A stretch of DNA of 64,000 nucleotides from Fratercula arctica (GCA_947846985.1 CANTUZ010000004.1:2470927-2534926), one strand, 5' to 3'. Counted from the stretch's first letter, positions 25,901-38,690 are shown. The notes: generated from the sequence alone by a model not told the origin. Translations and numbers: made by a program.

Positions 25901-28900
25901 GGATTGCTCCGAGACAGCCCTACAACCGGCCTCAGGGCTGGAGGACAATCCATCCCCTCTGGCTGGCGCTTTTCCCTCCTTAATTTTTTTTTTTTTTGAG
26001 GGGAGGCCAGATCAGAGGAAGGCCCGACCGACAGATCTGGCTGCCCATATAGGCACCCACCTGTACCACATGGCCGTGTCACCGTCCCTGACCCGGCAGC
26101 CCTGCCGCGAGGCCTGCTTGCACGTGCCAGGAGGGCTGGAGGCTGTGGCTCAGGCTCCGGAGCGCAAACACAGCACAAATCACCCCTAAGAATACCTTGA
26201 GACTTGGAAAATGCAGTCTAAAAGAAATATTATCTGTCAACTCAAACGTGACTCAATTTTATTGCTGCCTAATCTATGAAAAACACCTTACCTGATAATT
26301 GTCTTTCTTTAGTGTCTGCTGTCCCAGACAGAGATGTTTTGCTCTTTCCCCTATTTGTTTCTACCTCGTCCCGCTGTGGGCTCCTCGGAGAGCGAGCAGG
26401 TGACCTTTGTCAGGGCTGAGAGGCTTCTGAAAAGGGCAGCTGTAAACGTCGCAGCCAAATCGGTCCTTCCTTGGGTCTCAGGGGCACTTATTTTATGCCC
26501 GAGTGACCCCCAGCTGACACCCTCTGGGCTGCTTCTCACCTGCCCGGGCTGGGAGTTAGCGGCGCTCCCCGGATACCCCTCACAAGTGGGGTTTCGCGGA
26601 GTTTGCCAAGGTTTAGTGGCATAGCAGAGAGCTCCAGCAGCGCAGCCGCTGCCGTCCGCACGGTAACGTGCACAAACGCCGGGGAGAGAGATTAGCGCTT
26701 GGCAAAGCACAAGAGCAAAGAAAGAAGTGCATTAACCTCACCGTGTTTTACAAAAACGGTCAGTCCGTCTCCAATCTGACTGCTGGATAGAACAGGTACC
26801 AGAAGGTTAAACGACCGACCCAAGGTCATGTGCTGAGACAGTGGAAAAACTGAAAATAAGTTGAGGTCTCCCGATTCCTCAGGAGGTACAGAGAACAAAG
26901 GAGAAGACAGAAAGGGCGAGCGAAAACAGGCAGGAAAAGAGAAACCATAGAAGTGACACTGTGCTTCTATAAAAAAAATAAAAATCTTAGCGTACACACC
27001 TTTCTGCTGCAAAGTTACTTGCTAACATGCAAAAATCAACCTTTGACCGGTCGTTACCACTTGATTTCTCAAGCCTTAATCACATGAAAACTTCTGAATG
27101 TCATCTGCATATTGTATATCCAAGGGGGGGGGGTGGTGGTGGTGGAGATTTAAAAAAAAAACAAACAAAGCAAATACACTCAGAAGCACTAGGAGGGTTC
27201 CAGACTCAGCCCACCTAATTTTTCGGGCTGAAAAGCCCCTGTGACATCTGCCTTTGATATATTGCAAATACCTGGAGCCACTGGCCTACATTTAAAGGAG
27301 GGAAACTAACAGAAATACACATGCCAGTAGGAAATGGGAGTTTTCAACCAAAAAATAAAAATGAAACAGACAAATCGCATTATTAGGACCGAAGTCCCCA
27401 ACAGATTCTGCATCCTGTACTAAAAATGTAAAGTCTTCCTGTTTCTGTGACGACGAGTTTCTTTCTTCCTTTCAAAGATCTCAATTCTGACACATATTTA
27501 GAAACTGAGTTTGTTCCTGTTTTAAATATTGGAACCAAAAATGTCTCCTAAAGAGTAAAAACTGAAAGTTTACTCCTGACAAACAGTTACGGTGTACCTC
27601 CAATCTGATGATTAGATTTTTTTTTTGTAGAGGCACTCACGTTTTCCCATTTGCAAATGAGATGACTTCATTAAAACCCCTTCTGTAGTCGGTCTACCTT
27701 TGCAGCAAGGAATGGAAAGTTACGCAGGCTTCGGGTTGCCGGATCCGATGCACAGAAGGATACAGATTTCCTGACTGTTATGGGAAAGGAGCAGCAGCTT
27801 CATACAAGTGAGGTTTTAGGCTACTGCAGCCGTTTTCAGAAGGCGGTAGATGTTAGGGAGTATAACCTTCTTCCTGATACTACAGAAAATAGGGTAATTC
27901 ATACTGAACGTCCGCGACTGCAACACAGCCAAAAGGAACGCTGCAGAAGCGGAGGAACACGCGACAGTTGGACAAGTCGGATGTCACCAACGGTAGGAGC
28001 GGAGAGAAATATGTGACTACAGATAGAGGGTTTTTGGCTGCAGGGTGGCGTTGCAAGTCAGGATGTCCCCAGAGCAGACAGCTGTGTTTGTGTTCTCTTT
28101 TCAGTCTGACCTTGGTGCATTTTACACATGCGCACACAGAGATTTACATCCAATTTAATGATTATTTACTGCTAGAAAACATTTAATAGTATGGCATTCC
28201 GGCTTCATAAAGTCAATGTCTGAGCTGACATGTAGGAAAATATACAGAAAAAAGTTACAAAGACAACAGTTTTGGAAATTCCGGGAGTAGAAACCCTAGG
28301 GGACAAGCACAGAGGGCCAGGAAACGCTCCCAAACACAGAGATCAGCAATATGGTGGAAGTATGGAGGGGGTGGGGGTGGGGCGTGGAGAGATCCTTCAT
28401 CGTTATGACATTATTGCACACCGAAAGGACAAACCTGGTATTCGTCCAGACCTGAGACTCCACTCCCAAGCACAAAAGTTACACTGGCTTTAGCCGTCCG
28501 TCTGTCTCCGTACTTGATCCTACTCTGGCTTTTCACAGCAGGCAACAGAGCTGCCCCCCTGGTCTCCTGTCTGGCAGACGGACCAAAGTCCCCTTAACTT
28601 CTCGGAGTATCTACCGCCGCAGACAACACTTCGCGAGGTGCTGCAAACCCCAGCCGCAGTGACATTAAGACCCCCCTCAAGGTCGCTGGTAGCGCGACAA
28701 CTGTTCTTCACCACAGGCAGGGCTGAGGTTAGCCCTGCTGCTGCAGCGACAACTCGGACATGGGGAAACTCATCTTCAAAGGGAGACAACGCGATCCCGC
28801 GAGGGAGGGATTGCAAGGAAAACCGTCTAATGCAGGTTCTGGTTTCTGGGCCACCAGAATCAACCTCACCAAGGCAGAAACGCAAGCGCCTTGGCCCTGT

Positions 28901-30398
28901 GAAATCTTCACACAAGAATCTGGTTTGGTTACGCTCTCTGAGTCTTGTTATACTGTAATCTTATCTCCCTACATTATAATCACTAACCCCAGGAATACTG
29001 CCAGCATGGAATAACAGGCTGGTTTACCATAAACTAGGGGCTTAAATTGTACGTGCCTGAAGACAGCCACAGCTACAATACGCCCAACACCTCTGACAAC
29101 CGGGACACTTATTTGGAAACCTAAATGTGGATTAACAAAACTAACACCGAGCCCCTTAAAAACATATTTGTATCTACACAACAACAGCAGTTTCTTGTTT
29201 GCCAGACAGAAAAAACAAACACCGCACTGATTAGCTTTGGCAACAGCTGAGACACTGGCGTGAACATTTTATATGAATCAGGAACAGCAAGACTGGACCT
29301 GAGCCCATTAGTGCGGTTATTTCTGCCCAACCCAATGACAAAGTACCAGAAACTCTATGACAACCGTCCCCATGTTTCACATTCTGTTTTAAACAAAACT
29401 GTGGCGCTCACATGCAATTCGAGCGCACATGCTAGACAGACGCCTCCTCTGCCACGCAATTCAGGCTGGGTAAGGCCGAGAGCGACCTGGTCCAACCTCC
29501 CAGCTGGCCCTGCTGCAAAACTCGAGCAGGAGGTTGGACCCCCTGCGGTCCCTTCCACCCTCAATCTTCCTCCAGTCCTATGAGAACATTCCTCACCGGA
29601 ACAGGCCAGCGCCTGGCTCTGCTTCCCTTGACACGAGCTTGCACCCTGCCCCATAAATAGTCCTGTGACAGTCAGCGGGGTCCTTCCTGAAGCAGACGGT
29701 GCCTTACCAAGTCAGATCCTCACCCGGCCTCAGCTGATACAGCTACAGCCTACCCTCTAGCCCCAGGCTGACTTACAGTAGGGAAGGATCTGGCTCGGAA
29801 CGGGAAAAGGCAGCAAAATCAGGCTTTGGCTGTGAATACGGTGTTTCAGAAGGAGGCCTGAGCTAAGCCAGCGGTAACGGTTCGTGTGAGAATATGTCAC
29901 TTCAGGCAGAAAGCAACCAGCATTTCGATGCTGTTATTAGTGAACTTAGTCCAAGAAAATGAAGCTGTAGAGTTGGTGCCCACTAGAAATGTGCGTTAAT
30001 TAGCCACACAATTTGTAAAATGAGTTTAATTAAGACAATATATGTACATGCTTCCACAAGCAACAGCGGAGCTCTAACAGTGTATGTTGTAGAGTGTGTT
30101 CTGTACCCCTGCTGGCAGGTACGTCCCTCAAATAAAAAGTAATCGCTTATTTCAGAGGCTAATTTCCCAAGTCTCAAGCAGAAGGTAACTCCTCGTGCAA
30201 CAGCTTTGGTTGTTCACATAAAACTACACCGGACGACAGTCTCATGCCTTTACTAAGATGAATGATGTGAAGAAGAGACATTACCTGATTGGGCTGAATT
30301 TTCGGCACATGTGCTTTCCACATTTGAGCTTCCCTAGAGATTGCCGTCTCCAGAAGGAGAGACAACCTCTGGCTCTCCAGGGGTCCTGAAAACTTCAT
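16531..30398 (-). CDS. CCNI: Cyclin-I, complete coding sequence (six coding exons)
   Basis: Cyclin-I is an atypical cyclin of the G/I subfamily. It is abundant in post-mitotic cells, where it binds and activates CDK5 and favours survival. Joining 30398-30285, 22864-22730, 19062-18988, 18820-18680, 17871-17641 and 16989-16531 on the minus strand gives 384 codons plus stop without frameshift or internal stop; the human protein, as I recall it, has 377. All five introns are GT-AG. The cyclin box runs from about residue 42 across exons 2-5 and includes [26 protein letters not shown] and [16 protein letters not shown]. The C-terminal part carries the family-specific [15 protein letters not shown] from residue 324 and ends [12 protein letters not shown]. 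Relative to human there are two extra residues at the start of exon 2 (DVAISPKQ) and about five around 347-357. The start ATG has A at -3. Confidence 0.97.
16990..17640 (-). other. CCNI intron between coding exons 5 and 6
   Basis: A 651-base phase-0 intron with donor CAG|GTGAGG at the 17640 side and acceptor CACTCCAG at the 16990 side. Nothing else is recognised inside it. Confidence 0.9.
17641..17871 (-). CDS. CCNI: CCNI coding exon 5
   Basis: Residues 156-232 (77 codons, phase 0 at both ends). The exon opens [13 protein letters not shown] and closes IIELLQKAQ, and covers helices of the second cyclin fold with [20 protein letters not shown] in the middle. The acceptor is an unusually C-rich tract (CCCCCCCAG). 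Confidence 0.97.
17872..18679 (-). other. CCNI intron between coding exons 4 and 5
   Basis: An 808-base phase-0 intron with donor ATT|GTAAGT and a C-rich acceptor. No repeat or other gene is recognised inside it. Confidence 0.9.
18680..18820 (-). CDS. CCNI: CCNI coding exon 4
   Basis: Residues 109-155 (47 codons, phase 0 at both ends), [20 protein letters not shown] to TPLDFLHI. It contains the [17 protein letters not shown] helix, which is strongly conserved between the cyclin I and G families. Confidence 0.97.
18821..18987 (-). other. CCNI short intron between coding exons 3 and 4
   Basis: A 167-base intron, the shortest of the gene, with donor GAG|GTAATT and acceptor GCTTTTGCAG. It is phase 0. 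Confidence 0.93.
18988..19062 (-). CDS. CCNI: CCNI coding exon 3
   Basis: Residues 84-108 (25 codons, phase 0 at both ends), [19 protein letters not shown] then TIEEDE. This is the central cyclin-box helix, whose AxK and EE residues correspond to the conserved lysine-glutamate region through which cyclins contact their kinase. Confidence 0.97.
19063..22729 (-). other. CCNI intron between coding exons 2 and 3
   Basis: A 3,667-base phase-0 intron with donor AAG|GTAAAT and acceptor CTGTACCTCAG. Only short open frames and low-complexity tracts are visible. Confidence 0.9.
22730..22864 (-). CDS. CCNI: CCNI coding exon 2
   Basis: Residues 39-83 (45 codons, phase 0 at both ends), [19 protein letters not shown] to LDRFLAAVK. 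It starts the cyclin box; LDRFL is the classical cyclin signature segment. The exon is two codons longer at its 5' end than the human exon as I recall it. Confidence 0.97.
27124..27146. repeat. G run followed by a short GGT/GGTGGT microsatellite
   Basis: Ten G residues are followed by four GGT-type units in CCNI intron 2. On the transcript strand this is C/A-rich. Confidence 0.7.
29480..29585 (+). mobile_element. CR1 LINE 3' tail fragment
   Basis: CTGGCCCTGCT, GAGCAGGAGGTTGGACC and CGGTCCCTTCCACCCTCAAT occur in the order of the CR1 3' terminus in plus orientation, ending CCTATGA. The fragment also contains a perfect 12-base inverted repeat (29489-29500 and 29529-29540). It is a degraded, non-coding remnant in a CCNI intron. 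Confidence 0.75.
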
Positions 30399-30441
30399 GG
30401 TAACCCTTGGATCCACCTGCCACCCAGCTGGATACAGCTAC
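30285..30441 (-). CDS. CCNI: CCNI exon 2 of the transcript (5' UTR end plus coding exon 1)
   Basis: The ATG at 30398-30396 opens [17 protein letters not shown], and the exon ends KIQPNQ at 30285 before GTAATG, giving residues 1-38. This N-terminus matches that of vertebrate cyclin-I. The start has ACC before ATG, so A at -3. The 43 bases from 30399 to 30441 are 5' UTR. The acceptor I prefer is CTTTGGTTTTTGCAG just above 30441; a second AG at GGTGGCAG (about 30418) is a weaker alternative. The coding part is certain, the 5' border less so. Confidence 0.9.
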
Positions 30442-33400
30442 CTGCAAAAACCAAAGACAGCCTGGTGAAATACCGAGCCGTGCCTGACCGGTACACTGAG
30501 CAAAACAAAGCACAAAGGTGGCTAAAGCTGCAAGAAATGGAACAGGCTCATCTGTAACACAGACAGGGATCGTCGGGGACTTGGCAAACCTGCCCAAGGA
30601 AATCCAAACCAGTCGGCTCGGATTCAGATGAAGCTGGGCCAAAATCATCCACAGGTCTCCAACGCCTACGTGGGCTGGAGAGTCCTGCCACTTTGAGGTT
30701 TTCTGCTTCTCTGTTATGCAGGCAATCAGGCAAGACCTCTCCCGCTCCAGCAGCACTCAAAAACAGGGGTTTTACGAAAAATACCTGAGAAGAGGGAGGA
30801 GGTGTTTGGCAAATATAAAGGGGATTTCACTAAGTCGGCTGGCCTGGCGCAAACCTTGCTGAAGTTAAAGCCAGTCTACCTGCGACTTCAAGGGAAGTTA
30901 AGACTGACATTCAAACGTTTTTCAAAAATCCCAGCCCCGGAGTCTGGTTGGTGCCAGCCTTACCCCAGTACTCCCAGCAGCAACAGGACGTTCTGTGCAA
31001 AAACAGAGGAACGCTTGTTTGAGCATTTAAATGATTTACAAGCTGAAGCCCGACAAAAAGATCAATGTTTTCCCTCTCTGCACAGTATGGTTTGTAGCTT
31101 CTCACAGAAGCCGCGACTCATTTCATGTGCAATGCGAATGTACCAGGGAGTTCAGGAAGGTTCCTCTTGGGCCTCATCACTCTGAAAATATGTTAGATCC
31201 ACAAAACTTTAGGGCGCATCTCTAATTTTAGATCGAAAATGGGTTTTAAAGCAGGAAAAAAGCAGCAAACCCAGTGACGACCTCTGCAAAGTATGAATTG
31301 ACTAAAAGCCAGGTAAATGACGGAGAAAACTTCTGCAAGGCCTACAGTCTTCAGAAACACCTGCTGCCACTGGCAGAAACAATGATAAAAAGCATGCAAT
31401 TTAAAGCAGAACACTTAGCTATGCGCAAAACAGAAAAAAGGGGGTTCTCCTGGCCCTAGCGCAGCCTTACCCAGCAGTAACAACTGTCCAGAAACTTGTA
31501 AATTTCAAACAAAAAACAAAGCAGTGGCAAAATTTTTTAATTTTTTTTAAAGACGACAGATTCCACCACCTGCTTTCAAATGAAGAAGATGATCTGGTTA
31601 AGAAGCTTATTCACATTGTTCTAATGTTGCCTACCACCACTCTGGCCGCAAGTTTCTTGACATTATTAAATCATTTAGGCAAAACAGTTCAGCCCTGAAG
31701 GGTAAATCCATGGGAAAGTTATTTAAACTTTCAATTCCTCCTGTGAGCTCTTGTGAAATCCGGGAACAGGTGGATATTGGGCAAACGCTAACCAGGCTAT
31801 TTCATAAAGACCAGCTTGTTAATACCACAGTTTCTGCTGTATTTACAGGAAATAAGGCAACATGTTGAATCAGAGAAAATAAACAAAATTCACAGTGAAA
31901 ACGATCGGTTAGTTATGAATAATAACAACGGCAGCTCTGAACAAATGGAGATTCAGAGTGCTTTCGCAGAGTTTAGGGAAACTGTAGAACAAGTATTTTT
32001 CTTTATTAATTTACAGGAGTTTTTAATTGGCGGGATTCACACAGAACCAGCACGAGGCATAAAACCACACTCAAGTCCCACTTACGGCCGAGCAGGTTTT
32101 AAGTGGCAAATAAACGTCAAGCCTCTCGGTCCTGAACAGAAACCCCTTTTGTATTAGATTTTTATAAAACAAACGCTTCTCCCTGAACAAAGGAGAGGCT
32201 GTACTGGCTTGGCATACCCCGCACAAGGTTTACAGCCCCGTCACTGTAATCACCCAAGGTGACTGGGGCCATATACACATTTTTCAGCTGGAGGGAACAC
32301 CTCGTAACCAGGATTCCTGAAAGGGCCCAAAGCGCTCTGCAGTGTATCTCAAAATCACTTCCCATCAGCCCCCAAATGGCTGACTGAGTATCACTGTGGA
32401 CTGAAAAATCCCTATTAAAAGTTCCTCGCTTGCCAAGAGGGAGACTGCCTGGGAAGAGCAGATTCCTCTAAACAGAGCCCAGGCTTGAACCGCGGCTTGC
32501 TTACACGCATTCACTCATTTTGCATTTCTTTTCTAAACCTCGGGGTGATGCCATTGACACTCCCACCACTGGAAATGGGGCTGCGGTGAAGCGGAAGGGG
32601 AAGCAGGGACGCACATCCACAGCCTCCCCCCCAGCCCAGCTCGCTTCCCCGGCGGCTTCATTAGCGTCTCATTCTCCTCCCGTCAGCCACTACAGTTTCC
32701 CTGTGGTCTGGGCCGGTTCCCAAAGGCCAGATCACCCACCATTTCCAGAGCCACCAGCGCTTTCAATGGAGGTGTAAAGCCCTGGGAAATGAGGACAGCA
32801 GTGATGAGGGCTGCACCCCCGCACTGATGGAAAAAAACAGTTCAAATTGCAGGCGCAGGGGAAATGCTTTGTCCAGGAGAGAGTCCAGCAGACAGACAGA
32901 AGTTGAGCTGGGGAACCCCGGAGACAATGTCTCCTCCAGCACCCGCATCCAGTCCTGTGCAGAGCAAAACATGGGTGATTTTTATTTTTTTTTAATTTAT
33001 TTATTATTTGAGTGAGCCTGCAGATTGTCAGTTGCTACATACCAGGTAATGCTAACAGGGTAACATCCAACAGGGTTATCACCCACAGCCTCTCAGACCA
33101 CACCTGGAGAAGACGGCGATTAAAGGTGTGCATGAGCGCTTGGCAATGCACAAGGTGAAATACATGGACAAAAATGGTGAGGTTAGGCCAGACCCAAAGC
33201 TCGGCCGAGAGCCGGGGACCAGCGCTGAGCGCCGAGAGACGGGAAACAGTGAGCTCCTCGCTGCACGGTTGTCAGGAAAAGAAGCAGTAGCTATATTTAG
33301 CCCAACCACATCTCCTAATATGAAATATTGATGGTTCTTTCTTGGTTTTGAAGGGAAGAGAGAGTAATTAGCCACGCCTCGAATCACTAGAGAAAACACA

Positions 33401-36400
33401 TGAAAAATTTCAGGCCGAAGTGAGCGTCCTCGGGCATCTTTTTTTTTTCTGTTGTGACTGACAAACATTCCCACCGTATTTACAACACAAATGGGTTTCA
33501 CAGGCCTCTGGGCCCAGAAAAGATCTTTTCCTTACCCTGATCCCTTTTTAGGCTGTCCCTGTACCGCCTGGGCCAGTCAGTGACCCCAGCAGAGAGCCCA
33601 GGGGCATCCCTGGAGCACGCTTAAATACCAATGGCCCTGCAAGGGACATTTTTGCAGTGATGGCAAACTCTTCTTGAGCAGCCAAGGGAAAAAGAGAGGG
33701 AAAAATAACCTTTCCTTTCTGAACTAGGGAGGTAATTCAATGAGGGCTGAGGCACAATAACCTTTGTAAGGAAAAAAAGGACGAGGAATGACGCGCTTGA
33801 AAGTTTCCCTTGGAGCAACAGTGGTGTGCAGACTTTTCCAGCACCTAGAGCACGCCAGGCAACTTGCCAAGCACCCGGAGGGCTGAAACGAGTTTGCATC
33901 TAAATTTACACAGCTCTTAATCAGATAAATGCACGCCATTTAAAAAAAAAAAGAAAAATAAATGCCAGCATGCTCTGCATGTATGCAGTGCTTCATAAAA
34001 CACAAGGGAGCCAATGCAGAGCGAGCACTGCTCGGAAAGGATGAGAAACGGGATGGACGGCACAGCTTCCCGAAATCCAGCTCATGGAAGTCGAGGGAAG
34101 ACTGCGGAGGGACCGGACTGTCTTCTTTCTGCTCAGATCAAGATGATAAAACCTGAGCATCGCAGAAAAGCAACTTCGAGGCTCCCACCAGCTGTAAAGA
34201 TACTTGTTGATGTATTCGGTATTTCTGCAAAGACTTGCTTCAGCCAAAAACTTGCACGCATTTTTCTGCGACTGAGCCCAAGAGACCCACAGCTGGAGGA
34301 ACTGCCGCAGCTGTGACAGTCACCACAAACTAACTCTCCCTAGCTTTCTGCTTCTGTTTCCCTGATTTAAAATTAAACTTGAGCTGCAAGGCGGCGGTTT
34401 GTGTTGGGTTTACTCCTGTGGTCACTTGGGGAGTTTTTAACTCACTGTTCAAACAGTTTCTTAATCTTCACTGGAAGGTCAACTGGCTACACTGAAACTT
34501 CTTAAAGAACAGTTGGAAAGTTAGTAAAGGAGAAGCGAGCCAAGTCAACGCATTTGGCTTTGTACTGACGTCTTCTGTGAGCAAGGTCACAAGCTGCAGG
34601 TTGAATCTTGCTCTGAAATTAGAGAGTCAAAACTTTGGTGTCAGGTTTTCACTTGTGAGAAGCACTAAAAATCACCCGCTTCTCCATTAAAAATACCCCG
34701 ACTCGGTCCATAAAATGTAACCCATCTCATAGAGATCTCTCTTTTTGATCCACATTTACAGCTAACGACTTAAAGGGGTACTTTCAGTTTCCCTAGAGAA
34801 GTTTTATGCTGCAAAGTGCTGCAGGCTACTATTTTCAAAAGCATTTTTGTGTTTGCAGTAATTGGGGCAGACAGCTACCTAGCCAGAAACACTTTTTGGT
34901 TTGGGGGGGTGTGCATTTGTGTAGGATGCAAAATAGTTGAATTTTTTTTGTTGTTTTGTTTTCTTTTTTTTGTTTTTAGGCTTTGTAATCCCTTGCACTG
35001 ACAATAAAAAGTGCCTCCTGCAGACAAAAGGTGCAGTTACAGGAACGAATTATCCACTGGCGGAACCAGCTCAGAACGCAGTTCCTGATTTTCCCCTGCC
35101 GCCAGTTGCGATTCAGCTGTGCCAATACAACTGCACTGTAAACAGGACCACTGAAATCATTCAGGGCAATCATAAAAACCTCTTTTGTTTTGGTCGTGGG
35201 TTGGGTTTTCATTTTTTTATGGTTTTCTTTTTTTTAAATACAGTTCATTTCATAAACAATTAAGAAGATTTCTAGGACTAGAGACAACCACGCTGTCTTT
35301 ATTTTGGTCATAAATCCAGGTGATATATTCTGGACAAGAGGCGTAATTCCAGTAGAGCTTAACCACCACACTGCAGACCTTGTAAGTATTCTCAGCGACC
35401 AACAGCCAAATCTGCTTCAGCTTTAGCAAGCAACAATACAATCTTACAGATGACCTGAAAACAGACTTTCCTGGCCAGGGGAGGAAGGCGAAGCAGAAGG
35501 AAGAGAGGAAGGAGACTGAATTCCTCCGAGCTCCAGCCAGCCATCTGTGATTTCAAATGATCAAAACGTAGTTTGCGCTGCGAGAAGAAATCGTCTAACT
35601 GCAAGTTGTGATTAGAAAATTCAAAGCTGTGGGCGGTGGGGGGGGGGACGGACACAGATGTTAATTTTAGTATCTAGGGCTTTCTCTGAGCTTAACTCTT
35701 TCCCCGCCCCATGTCAGTAAAGCAGTCCGGAAATTTATGCCAGACAAAAGTAAACGCCTACAGCGTTGCTTCCATCTGAGAAGAAAAAAGTACCAGGTAT
35801 AAACTACTTCTACAATTTTACATTATTTCTGCGCCACATCACAGTTCTAAGAGGACAACGTTTCCGTGGTTTAGACAGTAAAGTTTCCCAGGAATGCCTC
35901 ACTACTGTAAATCAATGCCTACCGTTCTGTCTTTTCAACTTGCCAAAGCATCAACCTGATGTGAAAACGATGAGCAGAGGATCAGTGTGGGTTAAAATCA
36001 ACTGGTTTTGAGTTGCAGAAAGTAAATCATGCTGCAGCCCGGTTAGTGGAAATAGCTTGACGGAGTTGTGAGACAATATATGATCTTTTTCAAGTGAAAC
36101 GACTGGGAAAAAGATGCTTGTGAATATAGTTTCAAATTTCAACATCTAAATAAACGAGTGTATTTGAAGCAATGAACTGACTTCTGTGGAATGAATACTA
36201 ATATACAGTAAAATAAGAACACATTCCCCTGTGAGAAATGCATTAGTATCAAACACAAATACGCCACAGGTGCGCATATGATATTGCACCTTTAACAAGC
36301 GGCACATTTGACTCGTGTATAAACCAGCCAAGAGACCCAAATTCGGAAAGAGGTAATTTTATTCAGGCTGGGAAATGAAGAGGGCCCTTGCCGTTTGTCT

Positions 36401-38454
36401 GTATGACTCACCCACAGCTAACTCCCACAACCTGCTACAAAGGCATGTCTGTGAGATATTTTGGCAGCATCGTTCGGGCAGGCTCATGTACATCACACGC
36501 TCGCCACTTCTTTTCCTCCAACCAGATTTTTCCTGGGAGCGCAAATAAAGTTGACCTCATTTTAGTGCCGGTTTTCCAAACCGAAGCATTTTTCCAAACA
36601 TTTTAAAGAAACCTGCCAGTTAAAAACACAGGTCTGCAACTGCAAAAAGAGAACGCAATGTTTTGATGGGAGGGAAGGGAGGTGTTTTTAAGCCTATTTT
36701 GAAACAGAGAAATCCCTGGGCCTATTTAGTAGCTACGGAAGAGGAGAAGGAGCGCTCCGGAGAGGGCTGCATCATGACCGGCAGCAGTGAGCTCTTCTCA
36801 CCACCACCTTCTCTTTCTATTCCGTTCAAAAAGGAAAGCTCAGATGGAATTTGTCACAGCAGCATAAACACTCTGCATAGAGCAACATGGTAGAAAACAT
36901 AAACATCTTTGGTTCTTTGTGGTATTCCCTAAGGGTAGCAAAAAAAAAAATCATCAAGAAAACAGGGGGAATACTTCGGGGGGGGGAAAACAGCCTGGAT
37001 AAGGGCATTTTTAAATAGGAGGGAGAGTGCCACCGAGCCCCTGGTGAGGGCGGTGGTATAAAGCCGCTGTCTGACAGCTGCCGCTCAGGGGGTTTCTGCA
37101 GGAACAAGCCTGAGGCCTTTCCTTTTTTTTACACCAGCCACCGCTTCGTAAAATCTATGCCTGCTGCCCAGCCTTTTCTCTCCTGCACCCGGGGACCATA
37201 AACCAGACCGGTTCTAAGAAATCTCTGCTGTACTTCATTCCCCAAGCCTTGTGACTGATGCCGGGGTTTTGCTACTGAAAGGAAGCTTAAATGATACTTT
37301 CCAAAGTAGGGACTTTTAAAAAACAAGGTAGAAGATGGACTCCCGACTGAACTTTGAGACAATGTCGCCATTCTTCCCTCCTGGCAAGATAGGCAAGCTT
37401 CCAGACCCATGCCTGCCCTACCCCTTTTTCTAATGGCTCCAGGCAGGAGGTTTGCGTTTCCTTTTTGTCTCAGCAACTGCCAAGATGAGTCCGTCCAAGC
37501 AGAATTTGCCCAAAAAGGCCTTTGGTCAGCAATAGCTTAAATTTTCTGTGCCACAGCTCGCAAGTGATGCAAACAAGCTGTTTCAATCACAGCTCCTCTC
37601 CCTTTCCAGGCAGCGTGTGGCAACATACCAAGTAAACTGTGGATAAAAGGTAAACTCAGAATCCAGCCCTAGGAGACCAGTTCCAGCTGCGTAACGTATG
37701 CGTTTGATGCAAAGAGGAGATGAAACTCAATATACTTTAATGAGTTCTGCTTTGAGATTTTGGTTTATTTGAACCTAAAAATCAAAGGAAAAGCTATTAA
37801 CTGATGGAGGCTGTTTGCTTGCATGGATTAAATTAAGCAAAAACAAAACCCTTGCAAACCATAAACCCCTCTATGCCATTTTATGAACACTTGCAACAGA
37901 AATGCCTACATTTTACACTCTTGCAACCACTCTGGGCTCATCATCTGGATGATGATATGCATGCAAGATGCCTCCTGAAGATGTAAACTCCACACAACAT
38001 TTCATTAAAATCAGCCAAGGGATTCGGCCTAGCATTTTGGTAGGAATGGGCCCCAATATTATTTGACACACAGATCTTGATGCTCGGAAACAGACGTGCT
38101 GCCAGGTCAGGAACGTGACCCTTTCTTGTGTGCCCTGGGGTATCACAGCAAGGGTGGACAGCCCTTGTGTGGCACAATTTGCGGTCACATGCCGAAAAGA
38201 TGGTGCTGCTTCCTTAAGCATGATACATGTATAAAGCTACTACAAACGAGTGTTTGCTGAAATGATGCCCGTTATTTTTATGCCAACCTAAATGACAGGT
38301 AAATCCCAGAAAGCAGCCGCTGAGCCCTGTACCAAATTGTCTGTACACCATCGGCAAAGGAACAAGCAGAGGTCCCAGAGGTAACCAACCCAGGTTTGCG
38401 CAGCAGTCTCTAGATTCTGCTCTTGGACTTTCTGCATCTTTTAGGGACAAGGTC

Positions 38455-38690
38455 CAGGATCATTGGGGAGCACCTGGGAACCCTCTGAGAAACTCGAGGG
38501 TGCTGCTGTTGCTAATTAAGGACAAGATAAGGGGAGCCATAAGGCTGTGGGCCTGAGGAAGCTCTAGCAGCTTCTAACGAGCATAATCAGCTACCCAGGG
38601 TGCAGCTGCCTCCTAATTAGGGAAGGCACTCTTTTAGCCAGTGCTTGGGCGAAGTCTATATAAGAGCCAGGCCCAAAGCACCACCAGCAC
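38455..38690 (+). other. Possible 5' region of the CR1 element, with TATA-like motif
   Basis: This segment lies directly upstream of the first recognisable CR1 ORF1 sequence and contains CTATATAAGAG at about 38655-38665, well placed for a start about 30 bases on. It could be the CR1 5' UTR or unrelated flank. A loosely similar A/T-rich stretch occurs at about 42960-43110. Confidence 0.3.

Larger units (their letters stand above)
22865..30284 (-). other. CCNI intron between coding exons 1 and 2
   Basis: A 7.4-kb phase-0 intron with donor CAG|GTAATG at the 30284 side and acceptor TCTCCAACAG at the 22865 side. It holds a CR1 tail at about 29480-29585, a G-run plus GGT microsatellite at about 27124-27146, and many short low-complexity tracts. 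No other exon is recognised. Confidence 0.85.
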
